Positions 1 through 8,222 of a DNA stretch of 19,494 nucleotides are shown here, one piece after another; the first letter of the stretch is position 1, and each line of letters opens with the position of its first letter. The position numbers were made by a program, and so were the translations under genes. Source of the stretch: Methylococcaceae bacterium NSM2-1 (lineage in GTDB: Bacteria; Pseudomonadota; Gammaproteobacteria; Methylococcales; Methylomonadaceae); contig NQJI01000028.1 in assembly GCA_002256705.1 (NCBI GenBank), positions 1 through 19,494 of the forward strand, written 5' to 3'. Under the pieces are notes generated by a model. The model was not told the DNA's origin, searched no databases, and saw only the letters and a list, made by a program, of their open reading frames with translations.

Positions 1-24
1 ACTTTCGTATCATGGAAAGCTCAT
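1..24 (-). pseudogene. hsdS: 5' end of hsdS-like gene with stop at codon 5 (partial)
   Basis: An ATG at 24-22 overlaps the hsdM stop codon as ATGA, the usual hsdM-hsdS coupling. Translation reads M-S-F-P, then TGA at 12-10, then Y-E-S up to the window edge. Type I specificity subunits of this kind often begin MSFPRY, so the TGA looks like a CGA (Arg) codon hit by a C-to-T change. Only 24 bases are visible, so the assignment rests on position and the first residues. It would be an inactive specificity subunit. Confidence 0.4.
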
Positions 25-589
25 GCCGACAGCTCTTTGATCATTGTCAAAATCCGGTCAGTGCATTGCTTCAAATCCGCGTCAATCTCGGCCAGCGGGC
101 GCGGCGGCTCTCGAAGACGTAGAATTGCCGGTTGAAAGGGATTTCATAGCCGATCCCGGTTTTATCGCGGTCGATCCAGGCATCTGGCGCATGGAGCAGC
201 ACTTCACGGTTAAAGCAGGTTTCCACCTCCTCATGCATCGGCACATTTTCGGTGTCACGCTGACTGCTACCCGGCTGTAGCTGGTCTTTCAGTTTGCCCT
301 TGCTGGCTAAAACAATCTGTCCGTTCTCGTCCCCCAACGGGCATTCCACCGAGATGTGCGATAACCGAAGTCGCTGTTTTGTAAATCCGGGATATGGGCT
401 TATGGGCTTCTTGCAGTTGCAGACTTCAATGAACTGGCCAATCAGCCGGGTGATTTCGGTAATATGTTCGTCTGACAGTTCCTTGCGCTTTGATCCCAAG
501 CTTTTACGCATCTTTTGCAGGAAACCGCTGGCATCAATCAGCCGCTCATACTGACATGGATTGCCAGTATTCAGGCCACAAGCATGTGA
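21..589 (-). pseudogene. hsdM: hsdM remnant (type I restriction-modification methyltransferase, C-terminal part)
   Basis: The reading frame is open from about 589 downward and carries LIDASGFLQKMRKSLGSKRK (about 539-480), ENVPMHEEV, HAPDAWIDRDKTGIGYEIPF and FYVFE, all hallmarks of the C-terminal tail of HsdM-type N6-adenine methyltransferases. The SAM-binding motif and the NPPF/Y catalytic motif lie further N-terminal and are missing, so the gene is 5'-truncated. After FYVFE the frame breaks at CTCTC (108-112), where two extra bases (GA-GAG on the coding strand) shift it. The expected tail PPRPLAEIDADLK...MIKELSA continues in another frame to a TGA at 23-21. Truncation plus a frameshift means no active enzyme. 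It lies in the same relic island as the integrase remnant at 1658-2338. Confidence 0.8.
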
Positions 590-906
590 TTAGAGCTTGC
601 CATCCTTGGCTTCTGGATTCCCCCAATCCGTGCCGGAACGATATATTGATTATCCGTAATGAAATTGATTGGTAGAAAAGTTTGGCATCTTCCCATCTAT
701 CACTTATTTTGACGACTGAGAGCTCATATTACCGACATGAATTGGCGGAATAAATTGGCTTTTTCGTTGCTCATCGCGATGTTTGGAGGATAATACAGGT
801 AAGTGTTCCGGTTGCATTGGAGAAAATGTTTGTATGATTTTTCGCTAAAAGCAATAGCAGCATTAGCAGCAATAACAATTTTAACTTACTGACCCAGGGT
901 GCAGCC
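590..906. other. intergenic stretch between hsdM remnant and DUF1614 gene
   Basis: No coding frame with a recognisable product is seen on either strand. The leftmost part, next to the hsdM remnant, may be the scar where the 5' half of hsdM was lost. No good sigma-70 promoter pair was found for the gene starting at 907: a TTGACG at 709-714 has no -10 box at proper distance. A short tandem repeat lies at 850-876. Confidence 0.5.
850..876 (+). repeat. three 9-base tandem units before the DUF1614 start
   Basis: Three consecutive 9-mers read AGCAATAGC, AGCATTAGC and AGCAATAAC, each differing from its neighbour at one or two bases. They end 30 bases before the ATG at 907. The role is unknown; it could be chance low complexity in the leader. 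Confidence 0.5.
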
Positions 907-1563
907 ATGCCGGTTAATTCATTGCTATTATTTTTTCTGATTTCCCTGTTTTTTGTGGCTCTGCTACAAATTCATATCTTTGAGATTGCCTTCGTCAAAC
1001 TTGGTTTAACGCCTGAAATCGCTTCATTTTTATTGCTTGGAACATTATTGGGCAGCTCTATTAATCTGCCACTTTATAGCTTGCCAACCAAGCAAACCGG
1101 TCATCTTGTTATATCCCCGGATCGAAAACCGATCTGGGAAATATATCAGCCGGCAAGAGAGGGTAAAGTTGTTGTTGCCGTCAATGTCGGCGGTTGTTTA
1201 ATTCCGGTTGGATTATGTCTTTATTTCATATCGCTGCAGTTTATAGACCCGATCAAGATAATCGCCGGCATACTAGCGATCACCGCATTGAGTTATAAAT
1301 CTAGCCGTTTAATACCCGGCTTGGGCGTCGGCATGCCTGTTTTTCTGGCTCCATTATCTTCGGCTTTAGTGGCTCTGGTTCTTGATCCTGAACACGCTGC
1401 TCATCTTGCGTATATCAGTGGCGTGTTTGGCGTGTTGATCGGCGCCGACATTCTCCGGCTCAATACCATTACTGCACTCGGCACGCCTGTTGCTGCGATC
1501 GGTGGTGCCGGTACTTTTGATGGTATTTTTATTACCGGGATTATTGCCGCCTTATTAGCCTGA
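907..1563 (+). CDS. DUF1614 family multi-pass membrane protein
   Basis: This is a 218-residue, strongly hydrophobic protein with about seven predicted membrane segments (roughly residues 4-28, 37-57, 88-110, 114-131, 139-160, 166-186 and 190-217). The C-terminal run ending in GGAGTFDGIFITGIIAALLA and the central NVGGCLIPVGL are what I know of the DUF1614 family, whose biochemical function is not established. The soluble loop around residues 60-87 carries ISPDRKPIWEIYQPAREGK. The start is ATG with AGGGTG five bases upstream. The frame is intact, while decayed genes lie on both sides (hsdM remnant to the left, integrase remnant to the right). It is therefore either surviving cargo of the relic island or a host gene left by a deletion. 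No operon partner is visible and I see no terminator behind it. Confidence 0.8.
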   Translation: MPVNSLLLFFLISLFFVALLQIHIFEIAFVKLGLTPEIASFLLLGTLLGSSINLPLYSLPTKQTGHLVISPDRKPIWEIYQPAREGKVVVAVNVGGCLIPVGLCLYFISLQFIDPIKIIAGILAITALSYKSSRLIPGLGVGMPVFLAPLSSALVALVLDPEHAAHLAYISGVFGVLIGADILRLNTITALGTPVAAIGGAGTFDGIFITGIIAALLA

Positions 1564-1657
1564 TCATCAAACGCCAGGGATGGCATGTTTTTACAACTTG
1601 AAACTGGAAACACTACAAGAATAGAGTAGTTTTGTCATCAAAAATCATTTAAAATCC

Positions 1658-2338
1658 TCACCAGCCATTATCCATATAAGAACCGAAGGCCGCCCGATGC
1701 TTTACCTTCTGCGCCGGTATTTGTTTTGTGACCGGTTGCGCCGGGCCGTAGTCGGTAAATTCATCGACTATTGCATAGGCAAAAATAGCGCTGATTTCAC
1801 TATGTAGCCTGTGCTGTTTCGAGCTGGGATTTATCAATTAGCGGCTTAAGTGTCTTTAGATCATCCGCTGATTTAATCGAAGTAATAGCCATACCACCAA
1901 GAATAGGAAACGCCCGCCGTTCAAGTCGGCTCGTTTTTTTGATATGTGTGGTTGCACTGGTTAAGTGCGCGATTGATGCTAACCTGTCACGCGTCGCATG
2001 TTCAAAGCTGTAAGGATAGGAAGTCCACTTTTCGTTTCGCATTCTCAGCATCAACCTGTCCTGATTGCTTGGCTTGCTTTTTTGCTTCGCCGGGATCTTT
2101 ACCGTTGGCGATTTGTGCACGGGCTTCTTCGGTCTTACGCCGTGCGGTTTCCGTCGTAATGCTTGGATATTCCCCAAAGCCAAGCCGATTTTGCTTGCCT
2201 TCAAACCGGTAGATAAACCGCCATGACTTAATGCCGCTGGATTTCACCAGAAGACCAAGCCGCCGTCGTTGATGGTGTAATCCTTTTCTTTGGGCTTAGT
2301 GCCCTATATACCGCGTCTTTATTGATTTTCTCAGCCAT
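1658..2338 (-). pseudogene. P4-type tyrosine integrase remnant
   Basis: Pieces of one integrase can be read in order through several frames. ATG at 2338 gives MAEKINKDAVYRA; then KPKEKDYTINDGG; then LVKSSGIKSWRFIYRFEG, GFGEYPSITTETARR and EEARAQIANGKDPGEAKKQ (about 2247-2070); then FPILGGMAITSIKSADDLKT (about 1905-1840); then SEISAIFAYAIVDEFTDYGP and KQIPAQKVKHRAAF, ending at a TGA at 1660-1658. That is the DUF4102/N-terminal arm-binding domain plus part of the SAM-like core-binding domain. At least four frameshifts are needed, one being a lost G in the GGG of the glycine-rich turn near 2255. The catalytic domain (R...HxxR...Y) is absent. The gene begins 177 bases beyond the 3' end of tRNA-Leu and reads away from it, the classic layout of an island integrated into a tRNA gene. 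Confidence 0.85.
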
Positions 2339-2340
2339 TT

Positions 2341-2400
2341 TGTGACACCGTTTGTGATACATTTTTAGGCTACTCTAGTCCATATCACTATTTGTGTCAC
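2341..2400. repeat. GTGACAC-type repeats before the integrase start
   Basis: GTGACAC (2342-2348) and GTGTCAC (2394-2400) are perfect inverted 7-mers. TTTGTGATAC (2351-2360) and TTTGTGTCAC (2391-2400) are related direct 10-mers. They sit between the integrase start and the tRNA gene, where arm-type integrase sites or autoregulatory operators are expected. Function is inferred from position only. Confidence 0.45.
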
Positions 2401-2448
2401 TGTTTGATGTGTATTTTATGGTATTTTGTTGCATTTCATTAGACAATA

Positions 2449-2483
2449 AAAAACCCGCTAAGCCTTATGACTTGCGGGTTTTT
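2449..2483. terminator. bidirectional rho-independent terminator behind tRNA-Leu
   Basis: AAAAACCCGC (2449-2458) pairs perfectly with GCGGGTTTTT (2474-2483) around a 15-base loop. Read on the minus strand the hairpin ends in GCGGGTTTTTTATTG. It would end the glmM-tpiA-secG-tRNA-Leu transcript and works in the plus direction too. Confidence 0.8.
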
Positions 2484-2514
2484 GCACTTCTTTGGTTCTC
2501 TTAAAACCTTGATT

Positions 2515-2599
2515 TGGTACCGATGGCCGGATTTGAACCGGCACGACTTGCGTCACCACCCCCTCAAGATGGCGTGTCTACCAATTTCACCACATCGGC
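2515..2599 (-). tRNA. tRNA-Leu (anticodon GAG)
   Basis: The minus strand begins GCCGATG and ends CATCGGT-A-CCA, giving a 7-base-pair acceptor stem with a G-U first pair, discriminator A and encoded CCA. The anticodon arm is CCATC-TTGAGGG-GGTGG, with anticodon GAG (reads CUC and CUU). The long variable arm (about TGACGCAAGTCG) marks a class II tRNA, and GGTTCAAATCC is the T loop. It follows secG by 62 bases, the same placement as in E. coli (secG-leuU) and Pseudomonas. Its 3' end faces the integrase remnant, so it was probably the attachment site. Confidence 0.96.
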
Positions 2600-2661
2600 T
2601 TAAACATTTAAAATAATTTTAATTATTTTTTACGGCTTCTTTACTGGCTTTAGGCACAGAA

Positions 2662-3147
2662 TTAGTTTGTATTATTTTGTTCTTTAATAGTCTTGATTTC
2701 TTCTGCCTTGGGTACCACAATATTCTCTATTTTTGCACCACTAACTGGCCCGGAGGGTTGTTCAGTCGGCTTAGCTTCAGGTACTGCAGGCATTTCTTCA
2801 GACTTAATCTCAGGCATTGCGAGAGGAGTATCCACGCTTTTTGCGCCACTTACTTCAGGAAGACCCAATGTGTCTTGCTGAGTTTCAGGTGCGCTCATTA
2901 GATCAAAAGCTACACCTTTGTGTCCATTTATCACAGCAAGTCCCAAACTGGTTATAAAAAACAAAGTTGCCAGAATCGCTGTGGCTCGAGACAAAAATGA
3001 CGCTGCGCCCTGAGCACCAAAAACAGAACCAGCAGAGCCTGTGCCAAAAGCAGCGCCCGCATCGGCTCCTTTACCTTGTTGAATTAATATTAAGCCAATA
3101 ATGCCTAAACCCAACAACACATGAATAACGATAATTACCTGATACAT
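2662..3147 (-). CDS. secG: preprotein translocase subunit SecG
   Basis: SecG is the small inner-membrane partner of SecYE and aids protein translocation. The sequence shows two membrane helices (residues about 3-22 and 54-74) joined by the conserved loop QQGKGADAGAAFGTGSAGSV with FGAQGAASFL after it. The 161-residue length exceeds the 110 residues of E. coli SecG. The extra is a low-complexity tail (residues about 85-161) rich in Pro, Glu, Ala and Lys, probably cytoplasm-facing and of unknown role. It starts 16 bases after tpiA, so the two are co-transcribed, with tRNA-Leu downstream. The ribosome binding site is weak, which fits translational coupling to tpiA. Confidence 0.95.
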   Translation of the reverse strand: MYQVIIVIHVLLGLGIIGLILIQQGKGADAGAAFGTGSAGSVFGAQGAASFLSRATAILATLFFITSLGLAVINGHKGVAFDLMSAPETQQDTLGLPEVSGAKSVDTPLAMPEIKSEEMPAVPEAKPTEQPSGPVSGAKIENIVVPKAEEIKTIKEQNNTN

Positions 3148-3163
3148 GAAAGTCTAAACTGCT

Positions 3164-3910
3164 CTAAATCGAATGATAAATCTTTAAAAAGGATTCCGCA
3201 TCCAACGAAGCCCCACCTATTAAGCCGCCATCTATATCAGGCATGGCAAACAAGCCTTTTGCATTATCCGGCTTGGCACTACCGCCGTATAAAATTTGTA
3301 TTTTATCGGCAATAGCCTGATCTTTAGCAGCAATGTACTGGCGAATATAGTGATGAACTTCCTGAGCTTGTTCATCGCTTGCTGTTTTTCCCGTGCCTAT
3401 TGCCCAGACGGGCTCATAAGCAATCACTGCTGCGTTAAAAGCCCCTATGCCCGCCAAATTAATGACCGCATCCAGCTGCTCATTAATCACCGCAAAAGTT
3501 TGATCCTGTTCACGCTGTTCCAGCGTTTCGCCTACGCACAAAATGGGAATAATGTTTTGCTCTTGCGCCTGACAAAATCGTGCAGCCACTGATTCGTTAG
3601 TATCGCCGTAATAACTGCGTCTTTCTGAGTGTCCTACGAGGGCATATTGGCAATTAAATTCTTTCAGCATGGTTGCTGAAATTTCCCCGGTAAAAGCGCC
3701 TGAGGGCTTATCTGCAACATTTTGCGATCCTAATGCTAACGGGGTTCCTTTAACCAATTCACCAACGCAAGGCAGGTAAACATAGGGTACACAGACGGCA
3801 ATATCTGCATTGTTTGACCCTAACCCGGCAATAATGCCTTTTGCAAGCAACTCAGCACTCGCACGAGTTCCATTCATTTTCCAATTTCCGACAACTAGAG
3901 ACCGACGCAT
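3164..3910 (-). CDS. tpiA: triosephosphate isomerase
   Basis: The enzyme interconverts dihydroxyacetone phosphate and glyceraldehyde 3-phosphate in the cytoplasm. With the start at 3910 it has 248 residues, normal for the family. Catalytic residues are visible: Lys11 in GNWKMNG, His94 in VGHSERR and Glu166 in AYEPVWAIGTGKTA, followed by the phosphate-binding ILYGGSAKPDN. A longer frame opens at 3925 with two further ATGs. The start MRRSLVVGNWKMNG is preferred because it matches the family N-terminus and has GGGAG eight bases upstream. It lies 57 bases after glmM and 16 before secG in one run, as in Pseudomonas. Confidence 0.97.
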   Translation of the reverse strand: MRRSLVVGNWKMNGTRASAELLAKGIIAGLGSNNADIAVCVPYVYLPCVGELVKGTPLALGSQNVADKPSGAFTGEISATMLKEFNCQYALVGHSERRSYYGDTNESVAARFCQAQEQNIIPILCVGETLEQREQDQTFAVINEQLDAVINLAGIGAFNAAVIAYEPVWAIGTGKTASDEQAQEVHHYIRQYIAAKDQAIADKIQILYGGSAKPDNAKGLFAMPDIDGGLIGGASLDAESFLKIYHSI

Positions 3911-3967
3911 CAACATTACTCCCATATAGAATCAAACCGCCTATGATATAGGCTAATAGATCGCAAT

Positions 3968-5302
3968 TCAAGCACCTATTGCTTTCTTAACATCTTCAGC
4001 CAATTGCTGAGCGTAATTTTTGACCAAATCTGCATGCTCACCTTCTACCATAACACGAATGAGTGGCTCTGTACCTGAAGCTCTTAGCAATACCCTGCCC
4101 TTATTCCCCAGCTTTTCTTCAACAGCACGCACAGCATTTTGTATCGCTCCGTTGGTATCTGGATTGACTTTTTTAGTTGTTTTAACATTAACCAGAACCT
4201 GCGGGTATTTTTGCATTCCAGATTTTAATTCATGTAAATTCTTACCACTGTCATGCATTTCAGCCATAACCTGCAAGGCGGCAATAATACCATCGCCTGT
4301 TGTGGTTTTATCCAGGCAAATAATATGTCCGGAATTTTCCCCCCCCAAAAGACTATTATGTTCAGTCATCATTTCCAGCACATAGCGGTCACCTACATTC
4401 GCTCTTAGCAGATTGATTCCCAACCGCTTAAGTCCGTGCTCCATACCCAGATTAGTCATTAAAGTAACGAGCCCTGACATCTGTCCCGCTTCTAATCTGG
4501 ATTTTGCAATAATATAGATGAGCTCATCACCATCAACTATTTCACCTTTATGATCTACCATGACCAGGCGATCACCATCGCCATCCAAAGCAATGCCAAT
4601 ATTCGCCTGATGAGCCAATACGGCTGCAACCAGTTTATCCGGCTTGGTTGCCCCACACTCATCATTTATATTAAGCCCATTCGGTTCAGCTCCTATTACA
4701 ATGACTTCTGCACCTACCTCACTAAACACATGCGGAGCAATATGATAAGTGGCGCCATGAGCGCAATCGACGACGATTTTCATGCCGCTAAAATCAAACC
4801 GTGTCGGGATACTGGCCTTGCAAAATTCAATATAGCGACCCGCCGCATCCTCTAAGCGTTTTGCTTTGCCCAACTTTGAGGACTCTACCGTCGTCATTGG
4901 AGAATCAATATAGTATTCAATTTTTTGCTCTATATCATCAGGCAGTTTGGTACCCTGCACTGAAAAAAACTTTATGCCATTATCATAATAAGGGTTATGC
5001 GAGGCACTGATGACAATGCCTGCATGCGCCCTTAATGTACGGGTTAAATAAGCTACGCCAGGCGTCGGCATAGGCCCTAACAAACGGGTATCTATGCCTG
5101 CAGCGGTCAATCCCGCTTCCAGGGCAGATTCAAACATATAGCCCGAGATGCGCGTGTCCTTACCTACCAGAACAAAGTCATGCCCTTCATTGGCAAATAC
5201 CTGTCCAGCCGCCCAGCCCAGTTTCAATAAAAAATCTGCAGTTATAGGAGGCTCGCCTACTTTTCCTCTAATGCCATCCGTTCCAAAATATTTTCTTGTC
5301 AT
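3968..5302 (-). CDS. glmM: phosphoglucosamine mutase
   Basis: GlmM converts glucosamine 6-phosphate to glucosamine 1-phosphate for UDP-GlcNAc, peptidoglycan and LPS synthesis. The protein has 444 residues (E. coli 445). Ser101 in the SASHNP motif is the phosphorylated serine, ALDGDGDR is the metal-binding loop, GGENSGH is the sugar-binding loop, and [15 protein letters not shown] is the C-terminal phosphate-binding loop. It begins the glmM-tpiA-secG-tRNA-Leu run. A terminator separates it from ftsH. folP, which usually precedes glmM, is not present. The ribosome binding site is weak (AGCGAG about ten bases before ATG) and no clear promoter was picked in the 130 bases upstream. Confidence 0.97.
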   Translation of the reverse strand: MTRKYFGTDGIRGKVGEPPITADFLLKLGWAAGQVFANEGHDFVLVGKDTRISGYMFESALEAGLTAAGIDTRLLGPMPTPGVAYLTRTLRAHAGIVISASHNPYYDNGIKFFSVQGTKLPDDIEQKIEYYIDSPMTTVESSKLGKAKRLEDAAGRYIEFCKASIPTRFDFSGMKIVVDCAHGATYHIAPHVFSEVGAEVIVIGAEPNGLNINDECGATKPDKLVAAVLAHQANIGIALDGDGDRLVMVDHKGEIVDGDELIYIIAKSRLEAGQMSGLVTLMTNLGMEHGLKRLGINLLRANVGDRYVLEMMTEHNSLLGGENSGHIICLDKTTTGDGIIAALQVMAEMHDSGKNLHELKSGMQKYPQVLVNVKTTKKVNPDTNGAIQNAVRAVEEKLGNKGRVLLRASGTEPLIRVMVEGEHADLVKNYAQQLAEDVKKAIGA

Positions 5303-5433
5303 GATTATAAAGCTCGCTGTCTGGATAATCTAGAAATCTATCCTACTAAGATTACTGTAATACTTAACAAATATACAACCCCGCTAAAGGCAAAAAACTT
5401 ACTTGTTTCACCTATGCCTTGTTGAAATTGCAT

Positions 5434-5463
5434 AAAAAAAGGAGAGGCATTCGCCTCTCCTTT
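5434..5463 (-). terminator. rho-independent terminator of ftsH
   Basis: AAAGGAGAGGC (5438-5448) and GCCTCTCCTTT (5453-5463) form a perfect 11-base-pair stem with a 4-base loop. On the minus strand the stem runs into seven T's. It lies 18 bases past the ftsH stop and separates the rlmE-ftsH run from glmM. Confidence 0.9.
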
Positions 5464-5481
5464 AGTCAACCCAAAAAAATT

Positions 5482-7410
5482 TTAGCCTTGCTCGGCGGCC
5501 TGACCAATTGACTTATCGGATTTTTTATCATCCTTACCTTTAACTTCATCAGCTTTAACATCACCACGCGGCGGCCTATCATCCCAGCCTTGAGGATCTC
5601 TTACAGGTTTACGCGCCATCAAATCGTCAATTTGATATTTGTCAATGGTCTCATACTTCATTAAGGCTGCCGCCATGGCATGCAGGATATCAATATTTTC
5701 TTTTAATATACGCTCAGCACGTTCGTAGTTTCGGTCAATAAACGAGCGAATCTCTTCATCAATAGTATGAGAAGTCTCCTCCGCTACAGTCTTATGCTGC
5801 GTTACCGAACGCCCCAGAAACACTTCGCCTTCCTCTTCACTGTATGATAATGGACCTAAACGTTGAGATAATCCCCATTTAGTTACCATATTTCTTGCTA
5901 ACTCAGTGGCCCGTTCAATATCATTGGAAGCGCCAGTACTAACGTGCTCCCAACCAAAAACCACTTCCTCGGCGATACGTCCACCGTATAAACTGGATAT
6001 CATACTATCCAGTTTTTGTTTACTGGCGCTATACTGATCTCTTTCAGGTAAAAACATGGTAACACCCAGCGCACGACCTCTAGGCATAATGCTGACTTTA
6101 TAAACGGGATCATGCTCAGGAACAAGCTTGCCGACTATGGCATGACCTGCTTCGTGATAAGCCGTCATTTTCTTTTCCTTCTCATCCATCACCATGGTGT
6201 GCCTTTCAGCCCCCATAATCAATTTGTCTTTGGCTTTTTCCAGGTCCGACATATTGACTACGCGTTTATTCATTCTGGCGGCGAATAAAGCGGCTTCATT
6301 GATCAAATTAGCCAAATCGGCCCCGGAAAACCCCGGTGTTCCTTGAGCTATGTATTTAACCTCTACATCATCAGCAACTGGCACCTTTTTCATGTGGACA
6401 TTAAGAATCTGCTCACGACCCCTGACATCAGGCAGACCTACTGTGACTTGACGATCAAATCGTCCAGGACGCAATAAAGCCTTGTCCAATACATCCGGGC
6501 GGTTAGTTGCTGCAATAACAATAATTCCTTCATTACCCTCAAAACCGTCCATTTCAACCAATAACTGATTTAAAGTCTGTTCGCGTTCGTCATTGCCGCC
6601 GCCTAAACCAGCCCCACGCTGACGACCCACCGCATCAATTTCATCAATAAAGATGATACAAGGCGCATGCTTTTTGGCTTGCTCAAACATATCCCTTACA
6701 CGAGAAGCCCCAACACCTACAAACATTTCTACAAAATCGGAACCGGAAATGGTAAAAAATGGCACTTTGGCTTCACCGGCAATTGCTCTCGCCAACAAAG
6801 TCTTACCTGTTCCCGGCGGGCCAATCATCAAGGCTCCCCTGGGAATTTTGCCACCTAATTTTTGATATTTCGCCGGGTCTTTAAGAAAATCGACCATCTC
6901 TACGACTTCTTCTTTAGCTTCATCGCAACCAGCTACATCAGCAAAAGTTACTTTAATCTGATCTTCTTCCAGCATCCGCGCTTTACTTTTGCCAAAGCTC
7001 ATCGCGCCTCGACCACCCGCGCCACCGCCCTGCATTTGCCGCATAAAGAAAACCCAGACAGCAATTAGCAATAACATGGGCCCAAAGGAAACCAACAACT
7101 GCATAAGCATCGAAGGCTGCTCAGGCGGAACCGCTTTAATGTCAACGCCATTTGCCAATAAGTCATCGACCAGATGCGGATCGTTGGGCGCATAAGTCTT
7201 AAAGAGCTGACCACCTTGCATCTTGCCTTTAATAACATGCTCATCAATCATTACCTGCTGTACCTGACCCGCCTTCACCGACTCGATGAATTGCGAATAG
7301 GATAATGATGAATCAGCTCGCTCTCCTTGTGAGCCAAAATTATTAAAGAGGGACATCAATACAACAGCAATGACCACCCACAAGATTATATTTTTTATCA
7401 TATCGTTCAA
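5482..7410 (-). CDS. ftsH: ATP-dependent zinc metalloprotease FtsH
   Basis: FtsH is a hexameric membrane-anchored AAA+ protease that degrades misfolded membrane proteins and regulators. The 642-residue sequence shows membrane helix 1 (about 7-24), a periplasmic domain, helix 2 (about 103-123), Walker A GPPGTGKT (197-204), Walker B IIFIDEID, the second region of homology [20 protein letters not shown], and the zinc site HEAGH (419-423). The tail is rich in Asp and Lys. The start codon is TTG at 7410 (reading M-N-D-M-I-K-N), supported by AGGG eight bases upstream. The ATG at 7401 is the alternative and would remove only three residues. It lies 146 bases after rlmE, with its own likely promoter in the gap. 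Confidence 0.97.
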   Translation of the reverse strand: MNDMIKNIILWVVIAVVLMSLFNNFGSQGERADSSLSYSQFIESVKAGQVQQVMIDEHVIKGKMQGGQLFKTYAPNDPHLVDDLLANGVDIKAVPPEQPSMLMQLLVSFGPMLLLIAVWVFFMRQMQGGGAGGRGAMSFGKSKARMLEEDQIKVTFADVAGCDEAKEEVVEMVDFLKDPAKYQKLGGKIPRGALMIGPPGTGKTLLARAIAGEAKVPFFTISGSDFVEMFVGVGASRVRDMFEQAKKHAPCIIFIDEIDAVGRQRGAGLGGGNDEREQTLNQLLVEMDGFEGNEGIIVIAATNRPDVLDKALLRPGRFDRQVTVGLPDVRGREQILNVHMKKVPVADDVEVKYIAQGTPGFSGADLANLINEAALFAARMNKRVVNMSDLEKAKDKLIMGAERHTMVMDEKEKKMTAYHEAGHAIVGKLVPEHDPVYKVSIMPRGRALGVTMFLPERDQYSASKQKLDSMISSLYGGRIAEEVVFGWEHVSTGASNDIERATELARNMVTKWGLSQRLGPLSYSEEEGEVFLGRSVTQHKTVAEETSHTIDEEIRSFIDRNYERAERILKENIDILHAMAAALMKYETIDKYQIDDLMARKPVRDPQGWDDRPPRGDVKADEVKGKDDKKSDKSIGQAAEQG

Positions 7411-7456
7411 TTTACACGCCCTAGGCCGGAACGGCTCTCGGTTTAAAAACAGAGTA

Positions 7457-7482
7457 ATTATATCAGGAGTTGACTTTCCTGA
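7457..7482 (-). promoter_or_regulatory. candidate ftsH promoter with adjacent inverted repeat
   Basis: On the minus strand TATAAT lies at 7462-7457, about 47 bases before the TTG start. Directly upstream, TCAGGA (7463-7468) and TCCTGA (7477-7482) form a perfect inverted repeat across the spacer, like an operator. The -35 match is poor (CAGTCA at 17 bases), so an activator or another sigma factor is possible. I saw no sigma-32 consensus. Confidence 0.35.
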
Positions 7483-7514
7483 CTGTCGTTATTTATCTGG
7501 AACTCACCACATCC

Positions 7515-7553
7515 TTAGTAATCCCCTTGAAATATAGATATAAGGGCTACTAA
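7515..7553 (-). other. stem-loop between rlmE and ftsH
   Basis: TTAGTA plus CCCTT (7515-7528) pairs with AAGGG plus TACTAA (7542-7553), with a small internal bulge and a 13-base loop. It begins a few bases after the rlmE stop codon. No T-tract follows on the minus strand, so it is more likely an mRNA 3'-end or processing structure than a strong terminator. Confidence 0.4.
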
Positions 7554-7556
7554 AGA

Positions 7557-8174
7557 TTATTTAAACCCTTTGGCCAAAATATAAACCTCATTACTTCGTG
7601 GTCTTGATGCTTTTGGTTTTCTGATGACTACTTTTGCAAAATAGCGCTGCACTTCACAATGAAACGCTTCAAAACCCTCTCCATGAAATAATTTGACCAA
7701 AAAGCTTCCATCTTTTGTTAAAACAGTTTTTGCTGTATCTAAAGCCAGCTCACCCAAATAAATAGCACGCGGTTGATCCACACCTCTATTACCACTCATG
7801 TTCGGCGCCATATCTGACATTACCAGATTAACGGGTGCCCCCCCCAGAACAGTATGAAGCTGATCCAATACAGCTTCTTCACGAAAATCACCCTGTATAA
7901 AATCAACGCCATCCAGCGTATCCATCGGCAAAATATCCAGCGCGATAAGTTTGTTTTTTTTACCCATCAGCTGTCGAGCAAATTGTGACCATCCGCCCGG
8001 AGCGGCTCCCAAATCTATAATATTCATCCCTGGCTTAATAAGTTGATCTTTTTCTTGAATTTCCTTCAACTTATAAACTGCTCGCGAGCGATAACCCTGT
8101 GCTTGAGCCAATTTGACATATTCATCCTCAAAATGTTCCTGCATCCAACGACTGCTACTTTTACTTCGACCCAT
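7557..8174 (-). CDS. rlmE: 23S rRNA 2'-O-methyltransferase RlmE (FtsJ/RrmJ)
   Basis: RlmE methylates the 2'-OH of U2552 in the 23S rRNA A-loop on the 50S subunit, a late assembly step, and is heat-inducible in E. coli. The protein has 205 residues (family about 209). The SAM motif is [15 protein letters not shown] (52-66). The catalytic K-D-K-E tetrad is readable as Lys35, Asp121 (SDMAPNMSG), Lys161 ([10 protein letters not shown]) and Glu196 ([11 protein letters not shown]). The N-terminus [19 protein letters not shown] is typical. It is upstream of ftsH, as in E. coli, and divergent from yhbY with a 48-base gap that must hold both promoters. A TAATAT at 8188-8183 on the minus strand is a possible -10. 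Confidence 0.97.
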   Translation of the reverse strand: MGRSKSSSRWMQEHFEDEYVKLAQAQGYRSRAVYKLKEIQEKDQLIKPGMNIIDLGAAPGGWSQFARQLMGKKNKLIALDILPMDTLDGVDFIQGDFREEAVLDQLHTVLGGAPVNLVMSDMAPNMSGNRGVDQPRAIYLGELALDTAKTVLTKDGSFLVKLFHGEGFEAFHCEVQRYFAKVVIRKPKASRPRSNEVYILAKGFK

Positions 8175-8222
8175 AACGCTCTATATTAGTGTAAAATTGA
8201 CTTTTTGATTTAGGAAAAATGA

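Noticed and set aside
44..675. Plus-strand open frames over 44-280, 294-554 and 490-675
   Set aside because: They are antisense shadows of the hsdM remnant, with no family resemblance and no ribosome binding sites.
1800..2204. A single 134-residue minus-strand protein
   Set aside because: It is an artefact of reading one frame through a frameshifted integrase; only its C-terminal half matches integrase sequence.
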